Origin: Acidimicrobiales bacterium
Lineage (GTDB): Bacteria; Actinomycetota; Acidimicrobiia; Acidimicrobiales; AC-14
Assembly (NCBI GenBank): GCA_025463925.1
Contig: JAODBK010000074.1
Location: forward strand, 1 to 33,885
Direction: 5' to 3'
Length of the DNA stretch: 33,885 nt
Position numbers and translations under genes: made by a program. Positions 1 to 8,110 of the stretch are shown in pieces (the first letter of the stretch is position 1; every line of letters begins with the position of its first letter). The notes below the pieces were generated by a model. It made no database searches. It was not told the DNA's origin and saw only the letters and a list, made by a program, of their open reading frames with translations.

Positions 1-235
1 CGGTCGCCGGGCGCTGCGCTTCCCGCCGGCGACCGCCCTGGCCGCCGTCTCCGGCGCGTCGGCCGACCGCTACGTCGACCAGCTGCGCGGCCGCGTCGAC
101 GTCGAGCTGCTCGGCCCGGCCGACGGCCGTTGGCTCGTCCGCGCGCCCGACCACCAGACGCTGTGCGACGCGCTGGCATCGGTCACCCGGCCGCCGGGCC
201 GCCTCCGCGTCGAGGTCGACCCCCTCCGTCTCTGA
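1..235 (+). CDS. priA: Primosomal protein N' (PriA), C-terminal fragment
   Basis: This is the 3' end of a gene entering from the left edge. It reads in frame from base 2 to the TGA at 233-235, about 77 residues. The tail shows the PriA C-terminal pattern: RFPP, then ALAAVSGASAD, then ELLGPADGRWLVRAPDHQTL, ending PPGRLRVEVDPLRL. PriA reloads the replicative helicase at stalled forks. Actinobacterial PriA proteins often lack intact helicase motifs, but those motifs lie outside the window, so activity cannot be judged. It sits just upstream of def and fmt, a common bacterial order. The assignment rests on the C-terminal domain alone. Confidence 0.8.
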   Translation, partial: GRRALRFPPATALAAVSGASADRYVDQLRGRVDVELLGPADGRWLVRAPDHQTLCDALASVTRPPGRLRVEVDPLRL

Positions 236-265
236 ACGTCGTCGGAGAACGGAGAGTGGCGCCGC

Positions 266-271
266 TACCAT
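266..271 (+). promoter_or_regulatory. Candidate -10 element upstream of def
   Basis: The hexamer TACCAT ends 11 bases before the def ATG at 283. It matches the TANNNT form of the actinobacterial housekeeping -10 and resembles the -10 boxes before ribD, argC and tyrS in this window. No convincing -35 box is visible. If used, transcription would start only a few bases before the ATG, and no Shine-Dalgarno sequence is seen there, which agrees with a very short or absent leader. Confidence 0.35.
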
Positions 272-282
272 CGACGACTGCA

Positions 283-813
283 ATGGCGCCCTATCAGATC
301 CGGATCTTCGGCGACCCCGTGCTCAAGGAGCGCGCCGCCGACGTCACCGACATCGACGGGCGGCTGGCCAGGCTGGCCGACGACATGATCGTGACCATGC
401 ACGATGCTCCGGGCGTCGGCCTGGCGGCACCGCAGGTCGGCGTGCAGAAGCGGATGTTCGTGTACGAGGTGCCCGACGGCGACGGCCCCCACACGATCGT
501 CAACCCGGTCATCACCGAGAGCCGTGGTGAGTGGGTCTACGACGAGGGTTGCCTCTCGGTCCCCGGCCTGAGCTTCGAGATCGTGCGGCCGAAGGAGGTG
601 CACCTCACCGGGCTCGACCTCGACGGCAACGAGGTCTCGATCGAGGCCGACGAGCTCATGGGCCGCCTCTTCCAACACGAGCTCGACCACCTCGACGGGG
701 TGCTGCTGTTGGAGCGGCTGGACAAGGTCCAGCGCAAGGTCGCCATGCGGGCGTGGCGGGAGCGCACCATGGGCCTCGACGCTGACCGGCTCGACCGGTC
801 GCACCTGCTGTAG
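283..813 (+). CDS. def: Peptide deformylase
   Basis: The enzyme removes the formyl group from the N-terminal formyl-methionine of nascent proteins at the ribosome exit. The 176-residue product has all three family motifs: GVGLAAPQVG (44-53), EGCLSVP (88-94) and QHELDH (131-136). Metal ligands are predicted as Cys90, His132 and His136, with Glu133 as the catalytic base. The reading frame is open further upstream, to 130, but that part overlaps the end of priA and has no family similarity. The ATG at 283, giving MAPYQIRIFGDPVL, aligns with normal deformylase starts. fmt, which adds the formyl group that this enzyme removes, follows directly in the same frame after the TAG stop. Confidence 0.96.
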   Translation: MAPYQIRIFGDPVLKERAADVTDIDGRLARLADDMIVTMHDAPGVGLAAPQVGVQKRMFVYEVPDGDGPHTIVNPVITESRGEWVYDEGCLSVPGLSFEIVRPKEVHLTGLDLDGNEVSIEADELMGRLFQHELDHLDGVLLLERLDKVQRKVAMRAWRERTMGLDADRLDRSHLL

Positions 814-822
814 GGACGCGCC

Positions 823-1635
823 ACGCGCCTCGCCTTCTTCGGCTCGCCCGACGCCGCGGTGCCGCCGCTGCGCGCCCTCGTCGAGCACGGCCACGACGTG
901 GCGCTGGTCGTGTCGCAACCGGACAAGCGCCGCGGTCGCGGAACGGCCCTCTCGCCCAGCCCGGTGAAGGCGGCGGCGACGGAGCTGGGTCTCACGGTCA
1001 CCGACCGCGTCGACGACGTCCTCGCCCTCGACCCTCCGGCCGAGCTGGGTGTCGTCGTGGCCTTCGGCCGGATCATCAAGCCCCACGTGCTCGCGCAGCT
1101 CCCGATGGTGAACCTGCACTTCTCGCTCCTCCCGCGTTGGCGGGGGGCGGCGCCGGTGGAGCGGGCGCTCCTCGCCGGCGACGACGAGACCGGCGTCTGT
1201 CTCATGGCCGTCGAGGAAGGGCTCGACACCGGTGGGGTCTACCGCTGCGAGCGGGTCGCGATCGCGCCCGCCGAGACCGCGGGCGAGCTGCGCGACCGCC
1301 TGGTCGCCGTCGGCACCCGGATGCTGGTCGACTCGTTGGCCGCCGGCCTCGGGGATCCCGAGCCGCAACGAGGTGAGCCGACGTACGCCGCCAAGATCGA
1401 CCCGGCCGAGCTCGAGCTCGACTGGTCCCGGCCGGCGGAGGACCTCGACCGCATCGTGCGCGTGGGCGGCGCCTGGACGACCCACCACGGCCGGCGGCTG
1501 AAGATCCACCGGGCCCACGTCGCCGACGGTCGGCTGCTCCCCGACGTCGTGCAGCCCGAGGGCCGGGCCGCCATGCCGGCGGCCGACTGGGCCCGCGGGT
1601 CCCGGTGGCAGCCGGGCGACGCGTTGGGCACCTGA
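823..1635 (+). CDS. fmt: Methionyl-tRNA formyltransferase, apparent ACG start
   Basis: The enzyme formylates initiator Met-tRNA using 10-formyltetrahydrofolate. Visible signatures are the N-terminal strand RLAFFGSPD, the QPDKRRGRG loop and SLLPRWRGAAP (101-111). The likely catalytic residues are Asn97, His99 and Asp135. The first canonical start in frame is GTG at 859, but it would remove the whole first strand RLAFFGSPDAA of the nucleotide-binding-like fold. Between the def stop (811-813) and 859 the only plausible start is ACG at 823. It sits where the family methionine should be and lies 6 bases after AGGGA (812-816). The product is about 270 residues, shorter than the roughly 310 usual for the family. 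The loss is in the C-terminal OB-fold domain, which still ends in the recognisable DVVQPEGRAAMPAADWARG. The stop TGA overlaps the rsmB ATG. Confidence 0.9.
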   Translation, partial: TRLAFFGSPDAAVPPLRALVEHGHDVALVVSQPDKRRGRGTALSPSPVKAAATELGLTVTDRVDDVLALDPPAELGVVVAFGRIIKPHVLAQLPMVNLHFSLLPRWRGAAPVERALLAGDDETGVCLMAVEEGLDTGGVYRCERVAIAPAETAGELRDRLVAVGTRMLVDSLAAGLGDPEPQRGEPTYAAKIDPAELELDWSRPAEDLDRIVRVGGAWTTHHGRRLKIHRAHVADGRLLPDVVQPEGRAAMPAADWARGSRWQPGDALGT

Positions 1636-2747
1636 TGACCGACGCGCGCGCGGTCGCGCTCGACGCCATGCTCCGCATCGACGTCGACGGGGCGTATGCC
1701 AACTTGGTGCTCCCTCCGATGCTGGCGCGCTCGCGACTCTCAGCGCGCGATCGCGCCTTCGTCACCGAGCTGGTGTACGGCGCCACCCGGTTGCGCGGCC
1801 TCCTCGACTGGGCCATCGACCGGTTCCTGCGCGCCGGCGCGCCGGTCGAGCCGGCAGTTCGCAACGCGCTGCGACTCGGCGCGTACCAGTTGCTCGTGTT
1901 GCGAACCCCGCCGCACGCCGCAGTGTCGACGTCGGTCGACCTGGTGCCGCAGCGAGCCCGCGGCCTGGTGAACGCGGTGCTGCGCAAGGTCGCGGCGTCG
2001 CCCGATCGGCCGCCGGTCACGGCGAGCTACCCGCGATGGATCATCGACCGCCTCCAGGCCGATCTCGGCGCCGAGGACGCGGCCGGCGCGCTCGCCACCA
2101 TGAACACCGCGCCCCCGGTTCATCGTCGCGACGACGGCTATGTCCAGGACCTGGCGTCGCAGTGGGTTGCCGATCTGGTGGGAGCGGCGGCGGGGGAGCG
2201 GGTACTCGACCTGTGTGCCGGCCCCGGCGGAAAGGCGACCGCGATCGCGCACCACGCGGCCGTGGTCGCGGCCGACGCGCGGATCGGGCGGGCCCGGCTG
2301 GTCGCGGGCAACGCGGCGACGACCGGCGTCACCGACTCGACCATGGTCGTCGCGGCCGACGGCACTGCGCCGCCGTTCGCACGGGAGTCGTTCGATCGGG
2401 TGCTGGTGGACGCGCCGTGCTCGGGGCTCGGGGTGCTCCGCCGCCGGCCCGACGCCCGCTGGCACGTGCAGCCCACCGACGTCGACGAGCTGTCGGCGTT
2501 GCAGCGCCGGCTCCTCGATGCTGCCGTCCCGTTGCTGCGGCGCGGCGGCCATCTCGTCTACTCGGTGTGCACGATGACCGGGGCCGAGACCGTCGACGTC
2601 GACCGGTGGCTGGCGGAGGTCCATCGGGATCTGGTGGCCGAGCCGCCGCCGGGTGCGCTGTGGCACCCGCTCGGGCGGGGCGCGCTCCTGCTCCCGCAGG
2701 CCGCCGACACCGACGGGATGTACGTCCTGCGGCTCCGGCGCCCATAG
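1635..2747 (+). CDS. rsmB: 16S rRNA (cytosine-967-C5)-methyltransferase
   Basis: RsmB (also called Sun or Fmu) methylates C967 of 16S rRNA using S-adenosylmethionine. The 370-residue product has an N-terminal NusB-like helical domain (about 1-130) containing RDRAFVTELVYGATRLRGLLDW. A Rossmann methyltransferase domain follows, with SAM motif LDLCAGPGGK (191-200). The two family cysteines are present: Cys262 in DAPCSGLG and Cys312 in SVCTMTGAE. The linker between the two domains is shorter than in the E. coli enzyme (429 residues). The ATG overlaps the fmt stop as TGATG, so translation is probably coupled. The fmt-rsmB-rpe order is common in actinobacteria. Confidence 0.93.
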   Translation: MTDARAVALDAMLRIDVDGAYANLVLPPMLARSRLSARDRAFVTELVYGATRLRGLLDWAIDRFLRAGAPVEPAVRNALRLGAYQLLVLRTPPHAAVSTSVDLVPQRARGLVNAVLRKVAASPDRPPVTASYPRWIIDRLQADLGAEDAAGALATMNTAPPVHRRDDGYVQDLASQWVADLVGAAAGERVLDLCAGPGGKATAIAHHAAVVAADARIGRARLVAGNAATTGVTDSTMVVAADGTAPPFARESFDRVLVDAPCSGLGVLRRRPDARWHVQPTDVDELSALQRRLLDAAVPLLRRGGHLVYSVCTMTGAETVDVDRWLAEVHRDLVAEPPPGALWHPLGRGALLLPQAADTDGMYVLRLRRP

Positions 2748-2757
2748 GGTGGATCTG

Positions 2758-3408
2758 GTGACTCGCATCGCCCCGTCGATCCTGTCGGCCGACTTCGCGG
2801 AGCTGGCGGCGTCGATCGATCGCGTCGCCCCCGAGGCCGACCTGCTGCACGTCGACGTGATGGACGGACACTTCGTGCCGAACCTCACGATCGGTCCGCC
2901 GGTGGTCGCGGCGATTCGCCGGCACACCGACCTCTACCTCGACTGCCACCTGATGATGACGAACCCCGGTGACTTCCTCGAGGCTTTCGCCAAGGCGGGC
3001 GCCAACGGCGTGTCGGTGCACATCGAGGTGGATGGCACCGCCGAGCTGTTCGCGGAGATGCGGAAGCTCGGCCTCGACGTCGGCCTGGCGGTCAACCCGG
3101 ACACCCCGTTCGAGGCCTACGAGCGCTGGCTCCCCGAGCTCGACCTGGTGCTGGTGATGACGGTGTTCCCGGGGTTCGGCGGCCAGAAGTTCATGGCCGA
3201 GGTGATGCCGAAGCTGGCGCAGACGCGCGCCGCCATCGCCGAGCGCGGCCTGCGCGTCTCGGTCGAGGTGGACGGCGGCATCGACGAGCGCACCGGCCCG
3301 GTCGCGGCGCTCAATGGTGCCGACACCTTCGTCGCCGGCAACGCCATCTTCGGCGCCGAAGACCCGCGCGCCGCGGCCCGCCGCATCCGCGACGCGGTCG
3401 ACGAGTGA
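2758..3408 (+). CDS. rpe: Ribulose-phosphate 3-epimerase
   Basis: The enzyme interconverts ribulose 5-phosphate and xylulose 5-phosphate in the pentose phosphate pathway, which also supplies the ribulose 5-phosphate used by RibB downstream. The 216-residue TIM-barrel product shows SILSADF, LLHVDVMDGHFVPN, DCHLMM, TVFPGFGGQKF and VEVDGGID. The metal-binding residues by family alignment are His31, Asp33, His64 and Asp172, all present. GTG 2758 is chosen because AGGG (2746-2749) lies 8 bases upstream. GTG 2749 is in frame and would add three residues. The gene begins 10 bases after the rsmB stop. Confidence 0.95.
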   Translation: MTRIAPSILSADFAELAASIDRVAPEADLLHVDVMDGHFVPNLTIGPPVVAAIRRHTDLYLDCHLMMTNPGDFLEAFAKAGANGVSVHIEVDGTAELFAEMRKLGLDVGLAVNPDTPFEAYERWLPELDLVLVMTVFPGFGGQKFMAEVMPKLAQTRAAIAERGLRVSVEVDGGIDERTGPVAALNGADTFVAGNAIFGAEDPRAAARRIRDAVDE

Positions 3409-3415
3409 CCTTCGC

Positions 3416-3889
3416 GTGAAGCTCGACGCCAAGGTCCTCACCGTCTCTGACGGGGTGATCCACGGCACGCGCCTGGACACCAGCGGCGAGGCCCTCGTCG
3501 AGCGGCTCACCGCGGCCGGATGGACGGTCACGCACCGCGCCACGGTCGAGGATGGCGTCGAGAGCGTCGCCACCGCCATCCGCGACCTCGCCGGCGGCTT
3601 CACCGGCCTCATCGTCACCACCGGGGGCACCGGCTTCGCGCCCCGCGACCTCACGCCGGAAGGGACGCGCGCGGTGATCGACCGCGAAGCCGCCGGCCTG
3701 GCCGAGGCCATGCGCCTGACCAACCCGGACAAGGGCCGCCTGTCGCGTGGGACGGCTGGCACCCTCGCCCGCTGCATTGTGCTGAACACGCCCGGTTCCC
3801 CGGCGGGCGCGGTCGAGTGCCTCGACGCCGTGCTCGACGCGCTGCCGCACGCGCTGGCCCTCCTGGCCGACGAGCCGACGCAGCATTGA
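3416..3889 (+). CDS. moaB: MoaB/MogA-family molybdopterin-binding protein
   Basis: The 157-residue product belongs to the MoCF-biosynthesis family of MogA and MoaB, whose active members adenylate molybdopterin before molybdenum insertion. The diagnostic stretch VTTGGTGFAPRDLTPEGT is present, along with an N-terminal KVLTVSDGVIHG strand and a C-terminal NTPGSPAGAVECLDAVLDALPHAL. MogA and MoaB cannot be separated by eye, so the symbol is provisional. GTG 3416 places KVLTVSDG in the expected position. It begins 7 bases after the rpe stop and is likely cotranscribed with it. No other molybdenum cofactor gene is in the window, so its role here is not explained by context. Confidence 0.85.
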   Translation: MKLDAKVLTVSDGVIHGTRLDTSGEALVERLTAAGWTVTHRATVEDGVESVATAIRDLAGGFTGLIVTTGGTGFAPRDLTPEGTRAVIDREAAGLAEAMRLTNPDKGRLSRGTAGTLARCIVLNTPGSPAGAVECLDAVLDALPHALALLADEPTQH

Positions 3890-3894
3890 TCCGA

Positions 3895-3923
3895 TTCTGG
3901 AACGCGTTCTAGACCGGTACCCT
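3895..3923 (+). promoter_or_regulatory. Candidate leaderless promoter for ribD
   Basis: TACCCT at 3918-3923 is a TANNNT -10 box lying exactly 6 bases before the ribD GTG at 3930. Transcription starting about 7 bases after the -10 would begin on the start codon itself, giving a leaderless mRNA. No Shine-Dalgarno sequence is present before the GTG, as expected. The -35 position (TTCTGG, 3895-3900, spacer 17) is weak. This suggests the rib genes have their own promoter inside the longer gene block. Confidence 0.5.
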
Positions 3924-3929
3924 GGGCCG

Positions 3930-4901
3930 GTGGCCGACAACGACGCCATGCGTCGGGCCGTCGAGATCGCCGAACGAGCCCGGGCTGCCGGGGTGTCGCC
4001 GCGGCCGTGGGTCGGCTGCGTGATCGAACCGGGCGGCTTCGAGGGCGCGACCGAACCGAGGCCCGGCCGGCACGCCGAAGCGGTGGCCCTCGCCGCCGCC
4101 GGCGACGCCGCGCACGGCGCCACGGCCTACGTCACCCTCGAACCCTGCGCGTTGCCCGGTCACGGGGAGCCGTGCGCCGCCGCGCTCATCGGCGCCGGCG
4201 TCCGTCGAGTGGTGGTGGGCATCGAGGACCCCGATCCGCACGCCGCCGGCCGGGGCATCGCCTCGCTGCGGGCCGCCGGCATCGACGTCGAGCTCGGTCC
4301 TGAGGCGGACGCGATCCGGAGGCAGCTGGCGCCGTACCTCATCCATCGCACGACCGGCCGGCCGTTCGTCACCCTCAAGTTGGCGGCGACGCTCGACGGG
4401 CGCACCGCGGCACCGGACGGGTCGAGCCGTTGGATCACGGGCGAGGCCGCCCGCCGCGACGCCCACCGGTTGCGGGCCGAGCACGACGCCGTCCTCGTCG
4501 GCGCCGGGACGGTGAAGGCCGACGACCCCGAGCTGACGGTTCGCCACGTCGACGCGGCGCGCCAACCGTTGCGGGTCGTCCTCGGGCGAGCGCCGGCCGG
4601 CGCGAAGGTGCAGCCCTGTGTCGAGGTCGACGGACCGCTCGAAGCCGTGCTCGACGAGCTCGGGACGCGCGACGTGATGAGCCTGCTCGTCGAGGGCGGC
4701 GCCACCGTCGCCGGTGCCTTCCACCGGGCCGGCCTCGTCGACCGTTACGTCGTCTACCTGGCCCCGGCGTTCCTCGGCGGAGACGACGGTCGCCCGCTGT
4801 TCGCCGGTCCCGGTGCGCCGACGATGGCCGACGTGTGGCGCGGCCGCGTCGGGTCGGTCACGCAACTGGGCGACGACGTGCGAATCGACGTGACGTCCTA
4901 G
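3930..4901 (+). CDS. ribD: Bifunctional riboflavin deaminase/reductase RibD
   Basis: RibD carries out steps two and three of riboflavin synthesis: deamination of the pyrimidine and reduction of the ribose side chain. In the 323-residue product the N-terminal deaminase domain has His48 and Glu50 (HAE) and Cys73 and Cys82 (TLEPC...GEPC) as zinc and catalytic residues. The C-terminal reductase domain begins near [16 protein letters not shown] and contains [11 protein letters not shown]. An oddity is that the usual PNPxVG motif reads PRPWVG, with Arg25 where the family usually has Asn. The loop before HAE is also atypical. The GTG start is supported by the leaderless -10 box just upstream. ribE follows after 2 bases. 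Confidence 0.93.
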   Translation: MADNDAMRRAVEIAERARAAGVSPRPWVGCVIEPGGFEGATEPRPGRHAEAVALAAAGDAAHGATAYVTLEPCALPGHGEPCAAALIGAGVRRVVVGIEDPDPHAAGRGIASLRAAGIDVELGPEADAIRRQLAPYLIHRTTGRPFVTLKLAATLDGRTAAPDGSSRWITGEAARRDAHRLRAEHDAVLVGAGTVKADDPELTVRHVDAARQPLRVVLGRAPAGAKVQPCVEVDGPLEAVLDELGTRDVMSLLVEGGATVAGAFHRAGLVDRYVVYLAPAFLGGDDGRPLFAGPGAPTMADVWRGRVGSVTQLGDDVRIDVTS

Positions 4902-4903
4902 CC

Positions 4904-5470
4904 ATGTTCACCGGGATCGTGGAGGAGCTCGGCCGGGTGGTGAGACGCGACGGCAACCGGTTCACGTTCGGCGCGCGCCTCGTCGTCGAGGACAGCAAGA
5001 TCGGCGACTCGATCGCCGTCAACGGCTGCTGCCTCACCGTGGTGGACGTCAACGAGGACACCTGGACCGCCGACATCGTGGACGAGTCGCTGCGCCGTAC
5101 CAACCTCGGCGCCCTGCGCGACGGCGATCCGGTGAACTTCGAGCGCCCGGTCCGGCTGGCCGACCGGCTCGGCGGCCACCTCGTGCAGGGCCACGTCGAC
5201 GCCGTCGGCGAGATCGTCAGCCCGGCGCCCGAGCTGCGGGTGCGGATCCCCACCGCGCTCACCCGCTACGTCGTCGAGAAGGGCTCGATCACGGTCGACG
5301 GGTGCAGCCTCACCGTGGTTGCGGCGCTGGACGACGGCTTCACCGTGGCTGTGATCCCGCACACCGCCGACGTCACCACACTCGGGCGGAAGCAGCCCGG
5401 CGACACCGTGAACGTGGAGGTCGACATGCTCGCCAAATACGTCGAGCGGCTCCTACAAGGCAGGATGTAG
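4904..5470 (+). CDS. ribE: Riboflavin synthase, alpha subunit
   Basis: The enzyme dismutates two 6,7-dimethyl-8-ribityllumazine molecules into riboflavin and the pyrimidine precursor. The 188-residue product shows the internal duplication typical of the family. Each half carries a lumazine-binding barrel with matching motifs: [10 protein letters not shown] and [11 protein letters not shown] in the first half, then [25 protein letters not shown] and IPHT in the second. The first-barrel Cys pair (GCC) and the second-barrel GCSLTV are intact. It starts 2 bases after ribD and ends 2 bases before ribBA, so the three are almost certainly one operon. Confidence 0.96.
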   Translation: MFTGIVEELGRVVRRDGNRFTFGARLVVEDSKIGDSIAVNGCCLTVVDVNEDTWTADIVDESLRRTNLGALRDGDPVNFERPVRLADRLGGHLVQGHVDAVGEIVSPAPELRVRIPTALTRYVVEKGSITVDGCSLTVVAALDDGFTVAVIPHTADVTTLGRKQPGDTVNVEVDMLAKYVERLLQGRM

Positions 5471-5472
5471 CC

Positions 5473-6693
5473 ATGGCATTGGCCCCGATCGAAGAAGCCG
5501 TCGCCGCCATCGGGCGGGGCGAGATCGTCGTCGTCGTCGACGACGAGGACCGCGAGAACGAGGGTGACCTCATCATGGCGGCCGAGGCGGCGACGCCCGA
5601 GAAGATCGCGTTCTTCCTCCAGCACACGTCGGGCCTGATCTGCGTCCCGATGATGGCCGACCGCCTCGAGGAGCTCGACCTCCCGCTGATGGTCACCGCC
5701 AACACGGAGAGCCAGCGCACCGCGTTCACGGTGTCGGTCGACTACCGGCACGGCACCACCACCGGCATCTCGGCCTACGACCGCGCCGCCACGATCCAGG
5801 CGCTCATCGACCCCGACACCCGCCCCGGCGACCTGGCCCGCCCCGGCCACATCTTCCCGCTGCGCTACGCCGAGGGTGGCGTCCTCAAGCGGGCCGGCCA
5901 CACCGAGGCCGCGGTCGACCTGGCCCGCATGGCCGGCCTCTACCCGGCCGGCGTGCTGTGTGAGGTCGTCGACGCCAAGAAGACCGACATGGCGCGGCTC
6001 CCCGAGCTGCAGTCGTTCGCCGAGCGCGAGGGCCTGCTCGTCATCTCGATCGCCGAGCTCATCAAGTACCGCCGCCAGAGCGAGAAGCTCGTACGTCGCA
6101 TCGCCGAGGCCCGGATCCCGACGGAGTGGGGCGACTTCACCTGTTACGCGTACGAGTCCATGCTGAACCAGGACCAGCACCTGGCCTTCGTGCGGGGCGC
6201 GCCCTCGGGTGAGGAGAGCGTGCTCGTGCGGATGCACAGCGAGTGTCTCACCGGCGACGTCTTCAACTCGTTGCGGTGCGACTGCGGACCGCAGCTCCAC
6301 GCCGCGATGAAGGCGGTCGCCGAGGCCGGGCTCGGCGTCGTCGTCTACCTCCGCGGCCACGAGGGTCGGGGCATCGGCATCGCCCACAAGCTGCGGGCGT
6401 ACACGTTGCAGGACCAGGGCCGCGACACCGTCGACGCCAACCTGGAGCTCGGGCTGCCCGTCGACAGCCGCGAGTACGGCATCGGCGCGCAGATCCTCAC
6501 CGATCTCGGGATCACGACAATGCGCCTGCTCACCAACAACCCCGCCAAGTACGGTGGCCTCGACGGGTTCGGCCTCGAGATCGTCGAGCGGGTGTCGCTG
6601 CAGGTGGCGCCGAACCCCGAGAACATCCACTACCTGCGGACCAAGAAGGACCGCATGGGCCATCTGCTCGAGGGCTTGGACGACGTGCTCTGA
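5473..6693 (+). CDS. ribBA: Bifunctional DHBP synthase / GTP cyclohydrolase II
   Basis: This fused enzyme makes both inputs to lumazine: the four-carbon unit from ribulose 5-phosphate (RibB domain, about 1-200) and the pyrimidine from GTP (RibA domain, about 205-400). The RibB domain shows [19 protein letters not shown], the RHGTTTGIS loop and [24 protein letters not shown]. The RibA domain carries the zinc cysteines Cys258, Cys269 and Cys271 (SECLTGDVF...RCDCG) and [10 protein letters not shown]. Both halves look intact over 406 residues. The stop overlaps the ribH start as TGATG. Confidence 0.96.
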   Translation: MALAPIEEAVAAIGRGEIVVVVDDEDRENEGDLIMAAEAATPEKIAFFLQHTSGLICVPMMADRLEELDLPLMVTANTESQRTAFTVSVDYRHGTTTGISAYDRAATIQALIDPDTRPGDLARPGHIFPLRYAEGGVLKRAGHTEAAVDLARMAGLYPAGVLCEVVDAKKTDMARLPELQSFAEREGLLVISIAELIKYRRQSEKLVRRIAEARIPTEWGDFTCYAYESMLNQDQHLAFVRGAPSGEESVLVRMHSECLTGDVFNSLRCDCGPQLHAAMKAVAEAGLGVVVYLRGHEGRGIGIAHKLRAYTLQDQGRDTVDANLELGLPVDSREYGIGAQILTDLGITTMRLLTNNPAKYGGLDGFGLEIVERVSLQVAPNPENIHYLRTKKDRMGHLLEGLDDVL

Positions 6694-7196
6694 TGACTGC
6701 CGAGGGCTACCGGTACCAGGGCGACGTCGACGGCCGCGGCATGCGCATCGCGATCGCGTCCGGGCGCTTCAACGACCACGTCACCGGCCGCCTCCTCACC
6801 GGCGCTCGCGGCGCGCTCGGCGACCACGGCGTCGACGAGGGGTCCATCGCCGAGGTGTGGGTGCCGGGCGCGTTCGAGCTGCCCCTGGTGGCGAAGCGGC
6901 TCGCGGGCTCGGGCGAGTTCGACGCCGTCATCTGCCTGGGCGCGGTGATCCGCGGCGACACGCCGCACTTCGACTACGTCGCGGGGGAGTGCGCCGCAGG
7001 GATCATGCGGGCCCAGCTCGACACCGGCGTGCCGGTCGTGTTTGGCGTGCTCACGACCGACGACCTCGACCAGGCGATGGCCCGCGCCGGCGACGAGCCG
7101 GACGCGCGCAACAAGGGGTTCGAAGCGGCGATGACGGCCATCGAGATGGTCGACCTCCTGCGGCAACTGCCCAAGGCGCAGCTCCCGAAGCCGTAA
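6693..7196 (+). CDS. ribH: 6,7-dimethyl-8-ribityllumazine synthase
   Basis: Lumazine synthase condenses the RibA/RibD pyrimidine with the RibB four-carbon unit and usually assembles into pentamers or 60-mer shells. The 167-residue product contains SGRFND, VPGAFELPLVAKRL, GAVIRGDTPHFDYVAGE with the catalytic His, GVLTTDDLDQA and the phosphate-loop region NKGFEAA. With ribD, ribE and ribBA it completes the pathway except for the phosphatase step. The ATG overlaps the ribBA stop. Confidence 0.96.
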   Translation: MTAEGYRYQGDVDGRGMRIAIASGRFNDHVTGRLLTGARGALGDHGVDEGSIAEVWVPGAFELPLVAKRLAGSGEFDAVICLGAVIRGDTPHFDYVAGECAAGIMRAQLDTGVPVVFGVLTTDDLDQAMARAGDEPDARNKGFEAAMTAIEMVDLLRQLPKAQLPKP

Positions 7197-7198
7197 CC

Positions 7199-8074
7199 GT
7201 GCTGCGACTCGTCCTCCCCAAGGGCTCGCTGGAGCGGGCCACGCTCGACCTGTTCGAGGCGGCCGACCTCGGCGTCACCCGGTCGTCCGACGTCGACTAC
7301 AACGGCACCATCGCCGACCCGCGCGTCCTGTCGGTGAAGATCCTGCGGCCCCAGGAGATCCCGGTCTACGTGGCCGACGGCCTCTTCGACCTCGGCATCA
7401 CCGGCCGGGACTGGATCGAGGAGACCGGCGCCGACGTGGTGTCGCTCGGTGAGCTGCACTACTCCAAGGCGACGGCCCGGCCGATCAAGGTGGTGCTGGC
7501 GGTGTCGGCCGACTCACCCTGGCAGGACGCCAGCGAGCTGCCGTCCGGCGTGCGGGTCTCCACCGAGTATGTCGGCCTCACCCGCCGCTACTTCGAGAAG
7601 CACGGCATCGACGCCGAGGTGAGCGTCAGCCACGGCGCCACCGAGGCCAAGGTGCCCGACGTCGCCGACGCCGTCGTCGAGATCACCGAGACCGGTCGGG
7701 CGCTGCGGGCCGCCGGCCTCCGGGTGATCGACACCATGCTGGTGAGCTACACCGAGTTGATCGCCAACCCGGCGGCCCACGGCGACGCGGCCAAGCGCCA
7801 CGCCATGCACCAGATCCACACGTTGCTCTCGGGCACGCTCGAGGCGCGCGGCAAGGTGCTGGTCAAGCTCAACGTGGCGGCCGACGACCTGGCCGCGGTG
7901 CTGGCCATCCTGCCCTCGATGAAGTCGCCGACGGTCAGCGAGCTGTCGGGCGAGAGCGGGTTCGCGGTCGAGACCGTCGTGCCCAAGGCGGAGATCAACG
8001 TGTTGATCCCGGCGCTCAAGGACGCGGGCGCGTCCGACATCATCGAGCTCCCGATCGCCAAGATCGTCCACTGA
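7199..8074 (+). CDS. hisG: ATP phosphoribosyltransferase, long form
   Basis: HisG catalyses the first step of histidine synthesis, joining ATP and PRPP. At 291 residues this is the long form, with a catalytic bilobed domain (about 1-210; LRLVLPKGSLERATLDLF, DLGITGRDWIEETG) and a C-terminal ACT-like domain (about 215-290) that binds histidine for feedback inhibition. The PRPP-binding region is seen at VVEITETGRALRAAGL. GTG 7199 lies 2 bases after the ribH stop. No other his gene is present, so hisG rides at the end of the riboflavin operon. Mycobacterial hisG follows hisE instead. Confidence 0.94.
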   Translation: MLRLVLPKGSLERATLDLFEAADLGVTRSSDVDYNGTIADPRVLSVKILRPQEIPVYVADGLFDLGITGRDWIEETGADVVSLGELHYSKATARPIKVVLAVSADSPWQDASELPSGVRVSTEYVGLTRRYFEKHGIDAEVSVSHGATEAKVPDVADAVVEITETGRALRAAGLRVIDTMLVSYTELIANPAAHGDAAKRHAMHQIHTLLSGTLEARGKVLVKLNVAADDLAAVLAILPSMKSPTVSELSGESGFAVETVVPKAEINVLIPALKDAGASDIIELPIAKIVH

Positions 8075-8079
8075 CGCCT

Positions 8080-8109
8080 GCCCGCCGACCTGGGGCGGGG
8101 CCGGCGGGC
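8080..8109 (+). terminator. GC-rich hairpin after hisG
   Basis: GCCCGCCG (8080-8087) and CGGCGGGC (8102-8109) form a perfect 8-bp stem around a 14-base loop, 5 bases after the hisG stop. There is no run of T after the stem, so this is not a standard intrinsic terminator. It could act as an I-shaped terminator or protect the 3' end of the long rib-his transcript. It also covers the place where a ribosome-binding site for the next ATG (8111) would lie. Confidence 0.4.
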
Positions 8110-8110
8110 G

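Noticed and set aside
130-282. Upstream extension of def from TTG 130
   Set aside because: It overlaps the true end of priA in another frame and has no deformylase similarity.
3890-3929. FMN riboswitch ahead of the riboflavin genes
   Set aside because: The gap is only 40 bases, too short for the FMN aptamer, and the promoter predicts a leaderless mRNA.
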